NCBI GenBank assembly: GCA_903813345.2
Contig: CAIIXF020000005.1
Coordinates: 39,497,375-39,561,374 of the forward strand
Direction: 5' to 3'
Length of the DNA stretch: 64,000 bases
From: Owenia fusiformis
Lineage: Eukaryota; Annelida; Polychaeta; Sabellida; Oweniidae
Shown here: in pieces, positions 1 through 13,900 of the stretch
How positions within the stretch are numbered: the first letter of the stretch is position 1
Layout of the letters: each line of letters opens with the position of its first letter
Program-made: the position numbers and the translations under genes
Notes under the pieces: model-generated
Databases searched by the model: none
What the model was told of the DNA's origin: nothing
What the model saw: the letters and a program-made list of their open reading frames with translations, nothing else

Positions 1-1636
1 CACATTTGTACACCATTCAATTTCCTACCACTCTACCATATTTCATGACCATCAGACTGATAGTCACAATTTACAGTACTTTGAATAACATGCCTCAGGT
101 TTGGCCATCATCACGCCGTAGACAAAACAGCACAGTTATCAATGACCCGAATGCATTCCTCAGCAGGTATGGGGACATTTTAGACTACGAGTACAGGTTT
201 CCCAACAGCGCAAAAGTGGCCACTGGGGTATGTTCTTTAATGTGCTGTAAAAGTGTGACTTTTAATCAATCATGAAATTCAGTAGGCTGGTAGCAAATTG
301 AATGATGTACAAATGTGTAAAATATCAGGGGGTTATTTTTTAAAATGACAAAGATATGAGGAAAATGGTGTAAGGGTTTCCATTTTTTTGACCACCCTGT
401 ATAATAAAGGTTGTTGGGGTCCAGAACATGACACCAGTGGCTACTTTGTACAACTGCTGGTGCGTTCTCAAAATTGTGTAATCTTGCTTATATGTTTGGG
501 TCAACTCCTTTGCCTGATGCGTGATGGTTAACATTGTGCTTTGGTCCACTGGCTTAACATCAAGAAGTGGGCTGTAGGCAAGTTTTATTGCAGGTTTAAT
601 GATGGCGCCACTAGTCCTAGCTAACCTAGTATTGTAGCCCCTGAATGATGGTGTCCCTGGTACAGATGTATCACTTCCAATAAATGGTCTAAGATTTAAC
701 CCTTATACAACAGGGATGACCTACTTACACTGTCAACAATGAGTTTCTTTCACATTTTAAACGTGTCATCTACCCCCCCTCCCCCTATAAAAGGGTATAC
801 ATTATAATTTTCTGAATTAATTAATTTAAAGAACCTATGTATCTTACATAAATAGCTTAGTTTGATAGATAGACTCACAGAATCTGCTGATATTATATTT
901 TTCAATGTTTCACAGTAATAACAGTGATATTTTTCATACATATTAATATTGCTGAATACAAGGAAGTCTATATTAATTTTTTTTTTCTCTTCAACTAATT
1001 AAAATACAAGTCTCATATTTTACACTATCTCTGATATGGGTTAACTTAAAGTCATGAATAATTTCAGATCACAACTTTGTTTAGTTTGCAAAATATGCTT
1101 ATTCAACATAGTGACCCCTTAAAAATAGGTGGCGCTAGGGTAACAAATCAAGCATATCTCATTAAATTTGTGATTCTATGTAATGAAACAAAGTTGACAT
1201 GTTGTTTAGACTAAATACAGTTTATCTGAATTGGTTAAAGTTTTCAACTGTACCAACAGCCCTTTAAAAAAAAAATTTTGTGAAATGGGCATTTTACAAG
1301 GGGCGCCACCTATACAATGCTGTAAAAAATGTTGCCCACCAGTGCCAGTCCGGCACAGTTCTGATTTTGAAAGTAATTAACTTATAGATAAAGAAAATAC
1401 AAAGATATAGCATACATCCTAGAAGGCAACCAAAAGTTTCAATATGCCATTATTCCGCTGGACTAATTAATCAAATTAATACACATTTTCTCTTCATGAT
1501 GATTTACAAACATTGCAATTTATATTTGGAGATTTTCTGAAGCACTTGTTAAAGTATATAATTAAACCCACTGAATTCATCGCCATCTATTGACAGTCCC
1601 GAAGACCACTAAACACGTTTACCTTTTTTCTTGTAG

Positions 1637-1906
1637 CTGATTCATGTATCTGGAGCTGAAGTTCTACACAAAGGGCTGCCCAGTTGTCATAGGTTGGACC
1701 TGATCCCAGAATGTGGACATTCAACCAATATGGAGCGACCAGGGATGGTTACAAAGCTATTGTTAAAGTTCAGAGAGTTAGAAAAGAACTATGATCCCAT
1801 TGATATTGACAATAATGCTAATGGAAGTACTGTATTGAATGAGACTTCAGCAGAGAAGGTGCCCATATTAGAGGCTTGGCTAGCAGAAAAGAAGGCATCC
1901 TTGTAA
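1637..1906 (+). CDS. ABHD6: ABHD6-like monoacylglycerol lipase, terminal coding exon (gene partial at window start)
   Basis: This is the last exon of an alpha/beta-hydrolase. A pyrimidine-rich acceptor ending at 1636 opens frame 0 and a TAA closes it at 1904-1906, giving 89 residues. The exon begins LIHVSGAEVLHKGLPSC and then carries PECGHSTNMERP, which contains the catalytic histidine (GHS) of the hydrolase triad. Both blocks match the C-terminal part of ABHD6, an ER/endolysosomal membrane serine hydrolase that cleaves 2-arachidonoylglycerol and other monoacylglycerols. The nucleophile and acid residues lie on upstream exons that I could not find in bases 1-1636. The tail runs about 30 residues past the region alignable with vertebrate ABHD6 and ends in WLAEKKASL. 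A related ABHD (epoxide-hydrolase-like) paralogue is the main alternative. Confidence 0.82.
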   Translation: MIHVSGAEVLHKGLPSCHRLDLIPECGHSTNMERPGMVTKLLLKFRELEKNYDPIDIDNNANGSTVLNETSAEKVPILEAWLAEKKASL

Positions 1907-2464
1907 TACAACCAACAGTGTCTATATGATTGGTTACAGTGTTTAGGGAATTAACCACCAAGGCAAGAAAGTAATTTGGTTATGCTACATAGACACGCAC
2001 AAGAGTTTAAAAAGGTTGTAGTAAGTGAAATCCTAGTCATTCAGCCAAGGCTGTCTGTATTTTCAAAGCCTACTATGGACCTTGTTTCACTCATCTACTA
2101 CATGTGTAGAATATTGTATTGTATTATTGATGATTGTCTGCATCTGTATTGCTATCAATACTTGCACAGTACTAGTCATGCATTTTCCATTTCCACCAAT
2201 CAAAATGCAGTATCAGCATGCATTATTATTCACATTCCTTTGGGTTTTAGTGTTAAAGGGCCAGTATCTGTAATTCTTATACTAAATTACCCAAATAATT
2301 TTTTTTAATTCATAATGATTTGTAACTTGTACCACCAATAGATCTGATGTAAAACTGATTTTCTAAAGAATATACCAACGTTTGGTAGCAATTATCTAGT
2401 GAGTAACTTGATTGCCTTCAATGTTAATTGGTTAACATTGTTGAATTTTCAGTGTATGATATTG

Positions 2465-2470
2465 AATAAA
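2465..2470 (+). terminator. Candidate polyadenylation signal of the ABHD6-like gene
   Basis: This AATAAA hexamer lies about 560 bp after the stop codon on the coding strand. It is one of several A/T-rich candidates in this AT-rich flank, so its use is uncertain. Confidence 0.3.
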
Positions 2471-3051
2471 ATGATAAATGAACCTAAAATTAAAATGAAT
2501 AAGAAAAATTGCCTTTTAATAATTTGAGGGCACAATAATTTGGAACTTTGACTTTGAAAGTGACCACATTTTTCAATCTTTGGTAATTTCTTCAGAAAAA
2601 GTTTTCTATCCAGTCAAATTCTATTGATGATACATTTTACAAATCATTATACTTAGAATCCTGTTAGGATGATATAAACGATATTTATTGAAAAATTACA
2701 GATAGCAAGTACCCATTTTGTATTTGTTTTGAGCAGGCATTTTGTTACATCAGTTTGTATCATAGTTTATTGCCACATTAAGTTGATTTAATATGTTACG
2801 TTTATTTTATACAAGTCTAATCATTATTACTCATTTCAAAATGCCAATGCATATGTATGCAATATTATATTATAATTAATTAATTGAATAGTTATGGAAT
2901 ATATTTATTTATATTTTAAACAATTATGTTTTTACGATCATTTCGAAATGAAATGCTTAAATAGTGTAATGAAGAAGGATCACAACGCTTCCCAGGTGGA
3001 TTTACAACTGCTTATTGTTCCATTCTTATAAAGCTGTGTTTGGATGACACC

Positions 3052-3383
3052 TCACTTATTGGTCAAATTTGACTCAAAGAGCGAGGGAAACTATCGCAAC
3101 AGATTTTTGACAGTAAATAATTTTTTTCTAGTAGTTTCTGGCTGTACAAAAATGAATGCATATGAAAGGCCAATGTATAATCTTTAAGAAAAATTCAAAG
3201 AATGGTTTCAAGATCAATTGGATTATCTCATAAGCCATGTTTAATCCACCCATCAACAAGCTTTTTTCAAAATACAATCGTCATTTTCACCATCGTCCCT
3301 CATTTTTTTTTACAATTTTCATGCAAAGTTACATTGTACTTGAACACATGTTTCATCACTTAAAATATATAAGGAACTCCTCG
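3052..3383 (+). repeat. Dispersed repeat, copy A of an inverted pair
   Basis: About 330 bp here match, in reverse complement, the segment at roughly 6665-7022, with scattered substitutions and small indels. Shared landmarks include GTAGTTTCTGGCTGTA, GATCAATTGGATTATCT, TTTAATCCACCCATCAACAA and AAGTTACATTGTACTTGAAC. No coding potential was recognised. Boundaries are approximate. Confidence 0.8.
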
Positions 3384-4590
3384 TGGATTAGGATTATGAT
3401 AATCCAATATAAGGGGATCCAATGGGGATCTAAAAGCTATGCTTTTAGTACAGCACACTCATATAAGATGTCATTAGTGTGCCATAAAGTTAGTTCAAAA
3501 TGTTTTCATAAATGAATGGTTGGACTTGTTTGATCCCCTGCTGTTTGATCCCCTGTTTAATCAATGGAGCATAACCGCAGCATTTCCCCAAAAATTCTGA
3601 ATACCTGTCAAGTTGACTGTTTAATGTTTGAGTGCAGTTAAACCTGTGTGTGTGTGTGTAAGTTGCTTTGTTTGTTTGTTTATATCCATCTGTACTAGGT
3701 GCTTTGATGCCACCTTTGTTTATTCTCTGGTGCTTGTTTTTCACACTGTGCTATCACTTGTAAGTTTTACACTGATGGTTTGTAGAAGTCTCTTTTTTTA
3801 TTATTTATAAGTTGCTAAAAAATTCTAAATACCTCTCTTTATGATAATTTCTATGATGCCTAATTATAGCATTTACTTTGAACAGGTTTTCTGTATCTTG
3901 TTTATCAGTAATGATTCACGAGGTACAGTGCTATTAAAATCATAAATACAGTACAATTTAGTACATCATACCTTTGCCAATAATTTTAGTAAGACAAATA
4001 TTTTGATCCAGCTTCTGAAAAAAACATTGAACATATATGATGATGTTTTATAACACACTTCCTTATTTGAGTTTATCTCCAGATTGATTATTCAAATAAT
4101 GAAATGAAGGATGATATGCTAAGAATAATTTTTGCATATTCATCAATTCAAGAAATGTTACCCTAAGAAAATGTTATGAGTAACATACACTCTTACCTTA
4201 ATGTTAACATTAGGGAGATTAAGCTTGCATATAAAATCGAAACGCCAACCTATGACCAATCGCCCATACAAATGCATCGCTAAATATTTTCAATTCACAT
4301 TTAGGTTGTGAAAAACATTGCAAGCTTAAAGTCCCTATTGAGAGTCTCTGAAAACCACAATCAATACCATTGAGTGTGTGGTGTATACTACCTTTATCAT
4401 TGTTTCTAAGATTTACAATAACATCTTTTTAGCAAAATGTCCGATTTTCTTCCATATTAATGTGAACAAATATAAACAAACATAGAATGATTCTATTGGT
4501 TGAGTCAACAATTTCAGTTATTAGGGAGGTTAAGATCGCACTATTTTGATGAACGTACACATGGAATGTGTAAACTTATGGTCCCCTATT

Positions 4591-5385
4591 CACGGTGTTA
4601 TAGCATGACGGTTACGTCAAGGCGATTTGCAAAATTTTGCGGTAACGATAACAAAAAATGGCGGATGGGAAAGGCAGCATGTCCTCTTTCTCGCCTGTAG
4701 GAAATATTCACAGATAAGATTTCCTTTTAAACTAGTTCCATTCGGTGACGTATATATGGTTGGTTATAAAGACTGGGTCAAATCTGCCAGGTGGTCTACA
4801 AGAAACAGAATATAATCTGTAAACCTACCGACTGAGATATCAAAGTTTATAATATTTGGTCCATTCTCGTGTTGTCTCAGTACATCAGCCACTCAAAATA
4901 TTAACTGTAAGTATAAGTAAACTGTGTATAACTACTGCAAATTCAAATACATTATTATGGCTTGAGTAAAACATAGGTGGTTTCCAATGCTCAATTGGCT
5001 TTGTATGATCGTATGTAGGTTACATCTATATACCACAAGGTTTTTAGGCAATGTAGACCATGCCCTAACAACAAAAACAAAAATAAACAAATTACTAAAT
5101 TTTTGTGTAGTTTTGAATTTCAAACTCGACAGTTTTTCTCTTATTTCATGTTATCCCCGGGCATCAATTTGCAAAGGCTACGTTCAAAATATACATTACT
5201 GAAAGTATCACCGAATGCGATTTTTACATAAATCGTTCATCCTTTCATTGATACACAGAAATAGAAAATAATGCGCCAACCTTAGTTTTCTCTTCCATCG
5301 CGGCCATTTTATTGGATAAATTAGTGAACGTAGCTGTCCAACCTCATTTTCAGAGGTGGCGTAACCGTCATGCTATAACACCGTG
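4591..5385. mobile_element. 795 bp non-autonomous DNA transposon with Transib-like ends
   Basis: Perfect 26-bp terminal inverted repeats occupy 4591-4616 and 5360-5385. The outermost heptamer is CACGGTG. A 5-bp direct repeat CTATT lies immediately outside both ends (4586-4590 and 5386-5390) and reads as a target-site duplication. A 5-bp duplication with a CAC..TG terminal heptamer is the signature of the Transib/RAG-like group; the fourth base (G) departs from the usual A/T. The interior has no ORF resembling a RAG1 or Transib transposase, so the element would be non-autonomous. Family assignment is inference from the ends only. Confidence 0.8.
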
Positions 5386-6664
5386 CTATTGACTATTTTC
5401 ACATCACTGGCCTCTTTTTGTTTCCTGATTGATATAATGCCAATTGATGTAATGGTCCCCAGTTAAACCAGTTGAGAGATGGACAACATTACTGGGGGTC
5501 ATAACAGTACTCGTTCATGTTCAAGTTCTCACACAAGTGTTTTACACAGTCTGTAGCCAGCTTTTACCAAGGGGTAGGAGCAGTTTTACCAAGGGCAAAG
5601 CTTTTGCCTAGGGATGAACTTTTTGACAGTTTTGGCTAAAAAATCATGCGAAGTGCTCAGATTGGTGAGAAACTGCATCATTTTGAAAGAATCTCTTGGG
5701 GGAGCAGCAGCTCCCTTTATCTCTCCCCCTCTACCTGGCTAATTTTCACATTTTTTATATTTCTACTATTCAAATTGACCAATCCCCATTCATGTCATTT
5801 TAACAGGTCCCTTCATTACTTTACACTTGTGTTCATTAATCCCTTGTTTTCTAGTCGTATGTGCTTTTATTATTCAGTTTCACTATCTATTGTTTTGCCA
5901 TGCCAGTTTTACATGTTTGCATGCTGAGTTTGTTTTATGTAATGTTTTTTGTTCCTTAAATGGTTTACACATTCACTCAATTGAGTTGAGGTGTTGCCCC
6001 ATTACTAGTTAATGTTGCCTAGAGTTTGTGACTGTACATACACAAAGTATTTCAAATATATATTTTAGAAAACATTTTATATTTGATTCCCACCCAAGGG
6101 TCTTCCACTCACCCATTAACATAAACAAAACATGAACTCTAATAAAAATGCCAACAAGACTGCAAGGGAAACTTAATCTATGAATTGGACTTTGCCATAT
6201 CACATGTATTAGTCCCGTGATCAGGGAGGGGGTGGAGGGGGGTTGAGAGACGACCCTCTCCCCAAGCCACATTTTCTGTCAACATCCTGCAATTTTTCAC
6301 CACTTTAGTACTTTTCAAGTGATGTTCGGATGATGCTTTCATTTAATTGCTTGCACTGATGGTTTCTCTTGAAAATTCATGCACATAAGGTGATCTAGTA
6401 TTTCAACACAGGACCCTGAAAGCGCTATTTGAGCTTGAAGTAGAAGTATTCATAGTATTACTGTTTGTATTATTAATCTCTACGATTTTTCAATAGGCTA
6501 ACTCAGTCAGTGAATGCAGGATTAAAACACAACACACATGAGTAATTCACCCACCTATGCATGTTATTATTGAAAAACATTGCCATCTTTTACATCACTC
6601 CTAAATTATTTTTGTAAACATGCATTTTAAGAGGTTCATTTTTTCAAAAAAAACACAAAAACAA

Positions 6665-7022
6665 ACTTCATGGAGTTCCTTACATATTTTACTTGATGAA
6701 ACATGTGTTCAAGTACAATGTAACTTTGCATGAAAAATTGTAAAAAAAATGAGGGACGATAGTGAAAATGACGAATGTATTTTGAAAAAGCTTGTTGATG
6801 GGTGGATTAAACATGGATTATAAGATAATCCAATTGATCTGGAAACTATTCTTTGAACTTTTCTTGAAGATTATAGATTCGCCTTTCCCAAGCATTTACT
6901 TTTTACAGCCAGAAACTACTCACAAAAAAATTTTCAACTGTCAAAATTATCAAAAGTCTGTTGCAATACTTTCCCTGCTCCTTTAGTAGGCTAATTTGAT
7001 ATTTTTGGCAATAAGTTCACAC
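6665..7022 (-). repeat. Dispersed repeat, copy B of an inverted pair
   Basis: This is the reverse-complement counterpart of the repeat at about 3052-3383. The two lie about 3.3 kb apart in opposite orientation downstream of both the ABHD6-like gene and DDX11. A transcript crossing both could form a long duplex. Boundaries are approximate. Confidence 0.8.
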
Positions 7023-7631
7023 TTTTTTCACTTGGATTTGCTACTTCATGGAGATGATTTTGTAATTTAATTATTAATTATGAGCATAGCTGGACTATAC
7101 TCACTTATGAGACTGGGTTCTGGTTACGAAAATACAAATCAAATAAATTTTTGTATTGATAGATATATATACTGATTTTTTCATTAGATTTTTACAATGA
7201 TTTTATTTGTTTACAAGTAACCATGGAATTCCTCTATAAGGGATTATATGATTGGAAAGTGACCGATGCATTTACAGTATTTATTGTCCATGTATTATTG
7301 TTTTATATGCAAAAATCATTTAACGTAATAAACCTTAATAAAGCAATCTACATTGTGATGTTTCGGATTTGAATATCTTTATGTTATGTACTTGAAGGTG
7401 CTGTATCATCATATTTGAGAAATTGGACTGACATATTCTTTGGGAATTTCCTGTATCATCAAGTTAAGTTGCAAAATTTCCTTTTGATTCTGTTAGTTTG
7501 ATTCTGTTTGGATTTTTTCCAATGCCCTCTACATAACATAACACTACATTATTAAATTCTTGTGTACCCATCATATGAGCCTGATCATCAACATAAAGTA
7601 AACATCAATAATAAATTATTAATTCCATATA

Positions 7632-7637
7632 TTTATT
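7632..7637 (-). terminator. Candidate polyadenylation signal of DDX11
   Basis: TTTATT on the + strand (AATAAA on the gene strand) lies about 275 bp past the DDX11 stop codon. Other A/T-rich hexamers are nearby, so the choice is tentative. Confidence 0.35.
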
Positions 7638-7909
7638 TTCAAACAATTGCAAACTTCAATTACAATTACTAGAAATGTTCAGCATTGTTTTAAGTGAAAG
7701 TGTGCGTACTACCACTTAATAAAAACATCACTCCATCAAGTGTGACATTGTTTTTACATGATTCAGTTTTCAAGTCCAACAAAGTTAACTGCGTTCCACT
7801 TGTGTACATAAGTAGTTACGGTAGGTTATGACTGCATATCTCCAGCTTTGTACTACGTTATAATTCTTAGTCCCCATAGTGTCTCATCCAGCAGTGACAA
7901 CACCAAATG

Positions 7910-10900
7910 CTAGGTTTTGTTGCTGAAGAACTGAAAAAAGAAAATAATAGTAATGCTATAATGCTATACTAAGTACTAACCAAATTCAACAAAGGAATGT
8001 AACTTGCCTTAATTTAGTGATTAATCAATTATTTACAAGATGGCAATTATATTGATCTAATAATTAATGATCCAGTCTTCATAGGGACTTACCTGTCTTA
8101 TTGAGCTAAAGGCTGGTCCAAATCTTTCATGAGACACCACATGTTTGGAGATCCAAGTTGGAAGTTTGTTACGAATGTTTGGACGTGAATATCTGGTATC
8201 CAGCATTAGTATGGTGGCGTAATCTCCCTTGTGCCTAATTGCTCTGCCTGAAAGCAAGGAACATTTGGATTTAAAACAAAACAATATTATATACAATGCC
8301 TCTAGCAATTTCCACTACCCAAATACTTATATTGATACTTTCTTTGTATATTTAGAGGACACTAAATTGAATACTTCATTTTCTTATCATAACTGGTACT
8401 ATTGAGTGGCTACATAGGAGTAAATGAAAGCAAAAAACACATGGGTATGACAACAGCAGTAGCGAGGCATTTTTAATATTTCATTGCTAAAGTTTTTTTA
8501 AAGTAAAATTTCAAAGTGTGGCTCACCTATGGATTGGTTGACTGCCTTCATACAAAGGTTCTCATAGTGTTCTTGTCCTGCTGTTTTACCATTCCTATTT
8601 GGCTGGAAAGTGCAAACAAAGAACATTTTCATCATTCACACTACAACAACAGGCTTTACATGGTCATGATTATTTTACAAATTCCTCCAAGTCCAACCAT
8701 GATTCTTGTAAAAATGCTACTATGACAGCTCAATCCTTTTCAAAAAAGCAAGAAACACCCCTGAAAAATATTCATATTATGCAACATACAACTTGTATAT
8801 ATTTATGCAACATACAACTTGTATATATTTTGTTAGTACACAATTGAAACATTTAACTGAGAACAGTTTTTTACTCTATATCCCTCAATTGTAAACCTCG
8901 GTCCATGGTCTCGGTTCGCATGGTTGGCATATAACTTAAACAGTATCAATGTACTCACATGGTTTGCATTGAGGTAGTTCATCTTCTCTTTTAGTTCTGG
9001 TGAATGTAAATTTGGGAATGGCAGGCCTATCATGATTACACATCTGCAATTGAATTAAGAATTCTTGGTTGTATTTAGCAGAAAATTATGGGTATGCAAA
9101 ATCTGAAATTTTGTGATTGTAATAGCTATGTTCTCATGATATGACAATCTACTACATAGTCATACAAAGACTTGACCAATTCATTCTTTTAAATGAACTT
9201 TTTACATAGGTAAATGCATAAGCTAGGGGATCTGGATCTAGAAAAACAGTGAAACAGTCAAATTCCCAAACCTTCATAATTGAATGATTTGGATATTAAT
9301 GAGTTGAATGTACATGTTTGTTATTGGATTGTTACAGCAAATAAAAAAAAAAAAGAGATGTTATACATATACACGAATATAGTAATTCTTTACCATTGAA
9401 AGGGGGCAGCATAAGCGATGAGAGATGGCACATATAGTATATAAAGTACAATATAGACATTAGACACACGTGTACATACCTTCCTAAATTGTCAGAAAAG
9501 TTTATTCCCTCACTCATCTTTCCACCCACTACACATAATAGTAGGGCTCCAGTCTGTTCTCCCTTGCAGTCTGTGCATCCCTTCTGGAATACAGTGGACA
9601 GAACTTATATCTATTTCATACCAAGTATATGTGAATTCAAAATTCTTTGCACATTTGTATTATTTAAATGACATTGTCCATCACTGGTGTATTTCTCCAC
9701 GCAGGATGTATTTTACAAAATGGAGAAAAAGTTATCAGATTTTGATATTAATAATTTTCAAATAATTTTATTTTTAATAATATCAGATACTGCTCTATTG
9801 CTTTTTCATCAATACCATCAATTAAAGTTTTGTTGTTTTTGGAAAAAATGCAACCGTTTTGAGAGTCAAAGAGAATTATGTCATCTCTTATATACCTGAA
9901 CTGCTGCACTATAATCCCCCAGTACCTGGTCTAATTGACTAGCTTTTTTGGGTTCCCTGAAGATCTGCAATGTGAGGATGAATGTTAGCATATGAAGATA
10001 TGAAATCAATTAGATAACCTGTTATTTTAAATTGATGTTCTATGATTGAATAGATGGCTCCAAACATCTGTTTTGATGGTGTAAAGGCTGGACTGTCTTA
10101 ATTCTTTGTTTTACATTATTTTGTCTTGTGGAACATGAGGGAATGATGGTCTTATATCCTACAATCAAAAGTATGCAAAACTAAATTTATTTTTATAGTA
10201 GTGTAGATGGATATGCTGGAATCATTTTCCATAAACTCTACATAACTTAGCACTTGAACAGATTACTGAACATTATATTTATTTACCCTGGCCTCACCCT
10301 CTCAAAGGTTTGCTAGGAAAACAAAGAAATTATACCATGTTTGAATACTGTATATATTTGCATGTTTATATAGAAACATGGAAAAATAAAAATCTAAATT
10401 GTCAAATGTCAATGTCAATAGGACTGGTGAATATAATAGGTTCACATTTATTTTATTACCATCAAAATGTTTTTCACAAGTACAAGGTTTATGGTTGGTC
10501 ACCTTACTTTCAAGTGCTTGATTTATACGCATTTTATTACTCTTTTGTGTTTCTTAATGACTGTGATTCAGCTATTTATACCATTAAAATTCTTTCATTT
10601 TAGAAGGGTTCCTTAAGTACATTTTTAAACAGCAAAATCACAAGATGTATACAACAAATGATTACAAATACTCACTTGTTTTTTGAGCCTCATTCTTTTC
10701 AGGTAGCCTTGTTTTTCCCAATGGTTGTATACAATGCGTTCATAGTCATATGAGGGCAAGAAGCAAACAAGTCCCCCAGGGATGACATTGCAAAGGTTGC
10801 ACAGAACTCGTCCTGTTTCATCAAGCTGGAAATGAAGAGAATTCTATAGTATGATATGTGAGGGGTGTCTGATAAGTAAGAGTATTGGAACTACAGATTG

Positions 10901-13900
10901 GCAATTTTAAACAGCACTGTCTGACATTGTTCATAATTCCCAAATCAGTGCTGTGCTCAAACAGTGCTGTTTGATGAACAGATTTAAGGGTGCAACATGG
11001 GTCCCATGGCAAGGGTGGTCCTAGAAAACAAGAGGGGGACCAAAATTTAAATTGACAAAAGATATCCACCATTGTCCCTTTACTTGCACAGAATTTTTTT
11101 TAAAATTGCCCCCCCCCCCATGTCCACCACTGAATAGAAATAGGAATCCCTGGTCATGGATCCATATACTAGTTATGATACTGGTAAATTCAATACAGCA
11201 TTTGATTAACAATTAATAATTCAAATATTCATATACATGTACGTCATTATGTTATATATCAATCAAGTAATGTAATATCATAATATAATAAAATAGGGTA
11301 ACTGTACGCATGTTATCCTTAAAGAATCCCTTCGTATGTGCCCTAGAATTGCATGTCCTCACACTTATTTGCAGCAATTATCACCATGAAAAGTTGCCTC
11401 AGATTCTTCAATCGCATGACCCTAACAATGATGAGTTAATATTCTTGAAATCCTCATAACCTGACGCTGACCCTAGATCACCCAACATATAATGTTCATC
11501 TCACACTGTCCTGATTCCACCCTTACTTCTAATAGCACGCAATCTTACCTAAAATGAGTTCACCCGATAGATATTAAGTGTATATTTAATATAGTAAAGT
11601 GGACGAGTCTAACTTCTTTACATATAGACTTTCAAGGTCAAAAATGGAATCGTCCGATTCAACAGATGTGCTAACCACGACCTGTTTTTGTTGAAAGACC
11701 TAGATACATACCAGCACCTATATAAATATATCATCAACCCAAACACAAGATCCTGTTAACTATACAATTGCGAAAAACTCTTATTTACATTTGTAATTCT
11801 CATTACAGAGAAAGGTTGAATGCTTAAGTGTAGACTATCGTTACTTTGCATTCTTCTAGCTTTCTCTCAATATCGAAAATTAGGTCTATTAGAAAACGGA
11901 GTGCTCAATATACCATGAAGTATTATACAGGGGAAATAAAAGCCAATATGCAGTGCATTGATACTCATAATTTTCCAAGGTAGTAGAGATGTCACAATGA
12001 ACTGTGTGTTGTCTATGCTGTCTATATAAGAGTGCATCAGTAATAATTATGATGTACTTGCATTGCTTGCTATTGTACATCTAGTTTAGTTTGATGTATT
12101 TTTATTGTTTGTTGGGGTTTGTTTTGGAATCTTAATGCGTTGGGGAATCTTAATGCGTTGGGGTCTTAATGCTTTACAAAATAAACTTAAGGTTTATTTA
12201 TATTGAATAAATAGAACAATTCTAAATAAACAAAGTTCCATAGTGGGTATAAAGAAATACATTGGTGAATCAAAATATACAAGTTTCTAATTTTCAAAAT
12301 GTCGAGGTATGTACATGTAATTCAAAATCGATGGCCATCATAATGCAAAAGTTAATAAGTCCATCATATTAAACCATGTTATTTCATTTCTTTTCAAGCA
12401 TGAGATCATGTTTCTAATTAAAAAAATATGGGATGGATATCAGAGAATGAATAGAGTCCATCAGATATCAATTCTTTTTTATATTGAGAATGCTTAATCA
12501 TGAAAGATTTCAGTGTTGAAACATACAGCATATCCAGGCATATGCAGTGTAAATATGCTGGGGATTAGTCCTTCATGGCGAATAATGGCAAAGTCAATTG
12601 ACTCGATTAACCTCGAGTCCTTGGCTCTTACTCTACAAAAAAACATTAAAAAACAATTCCTAGTTGTTGTTGTAGAAATAGAGAGGTCATATAAGGACAA
12701 ATGAAGTTGATCAGGAGTGTTACAGTTTCGATGTATTCTTGCCCTAGATTAGCAAGGCTCCTCAGAAATTGACCCAAACTAGCCCAGAAGTGACCCTTTC
12801 CCCTGAGTTTCACCTACAAGGACCAGCAACTAGGTTAATTATGCTAATTATATCTGTTGTCTAGGTCATCTCGATCTAATTTTGCATACTTTAATCAACT
12901 TTGTTATTGATATTTTCCTAAATAATCTCTCATTCTGATTCTCAACATTGTTACGTTTCTTGATTTGAAATATCAAATATCTGGAAATTTTAATTCTAAT
13001 TTGTTTGATTCTAGTTTGTTTAAGTAAAAATAAATACTATTATATTGGTTTAACAATACTTTGATGTGCCTTGATGAAATATCAAAAACACATGTCGTCA
13101 AGTTTTGAAAATAATTCAATAAATCAAAATCTCTCTAGAATAATAACTCATTAGACACAAGATTTAAGCATATTGTTGTTTCTGGAAATTTTAGTTTAGT
13201 TTATTAGTTTTTAGTTTGTTTGAGTAAAAATAAATACAAATATGTTGGTTTAACAATACTTTGATGTTATGTGCCTTGATCAAATACACATGTAGTCAAG
13301 TTTTCAAATTAATTCAATAAATTAAAATCTCCTGAGAATAATAACTCATTACACATGCAAGATTTAAGCATAAGACCATGTTGACGCCTTTTCCATTCTA
13401 TAATCATTTAATATAATCATTTGGGTCAAATAACATGGAAGGATTGTTCGTCTAAACTTGATAAAAGAAAAGGGCTTAAATGGAAATTCTAACCAGCCTA
13501 GAATCAGAATCCAAATTTTAAAGAAAATCCAAATTTTAAAGTTCCTAAAACAATTTTTAAAATCATATCAATTTTGAATGTAGATCTAAATAATAATGTC
13601 TCTAAATTTATTCTAAATGATGAAAAAGTATTTCTCCTAAATCTAGTCTTTTATATAAACATATTATCAATTTCTAGATAATGAAGCTGTAGATACACAG
13701 TGATGTTGGGCTCTATAGCAACAATCTGTCTGCCTAATGGCAAGTACTAAAAACACACAAGGAGGATTGGCTCCCAGAGTGCAACATCGATATTCTGTCC
13801 CATATATGGGCATGTCGTGCTACAAAATTTGAATTCCAACAGCCGCCATTTTGTTCACTTCAACATTTGAATCGTGAATTTTGGTCTTATTTCCTAACGA

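Noticed and set aside
93-230. Possible upstream exon of the ABHD6-like gene ending at a GTATGT donor
   Set aside because: The encoded peptide (PNAFLSRYGDILDYEYRFPN) does not resemble the part of ABHD6 that should precede the terminal exon, and the region shows inverted similarity to nearby transposon-like sequence.
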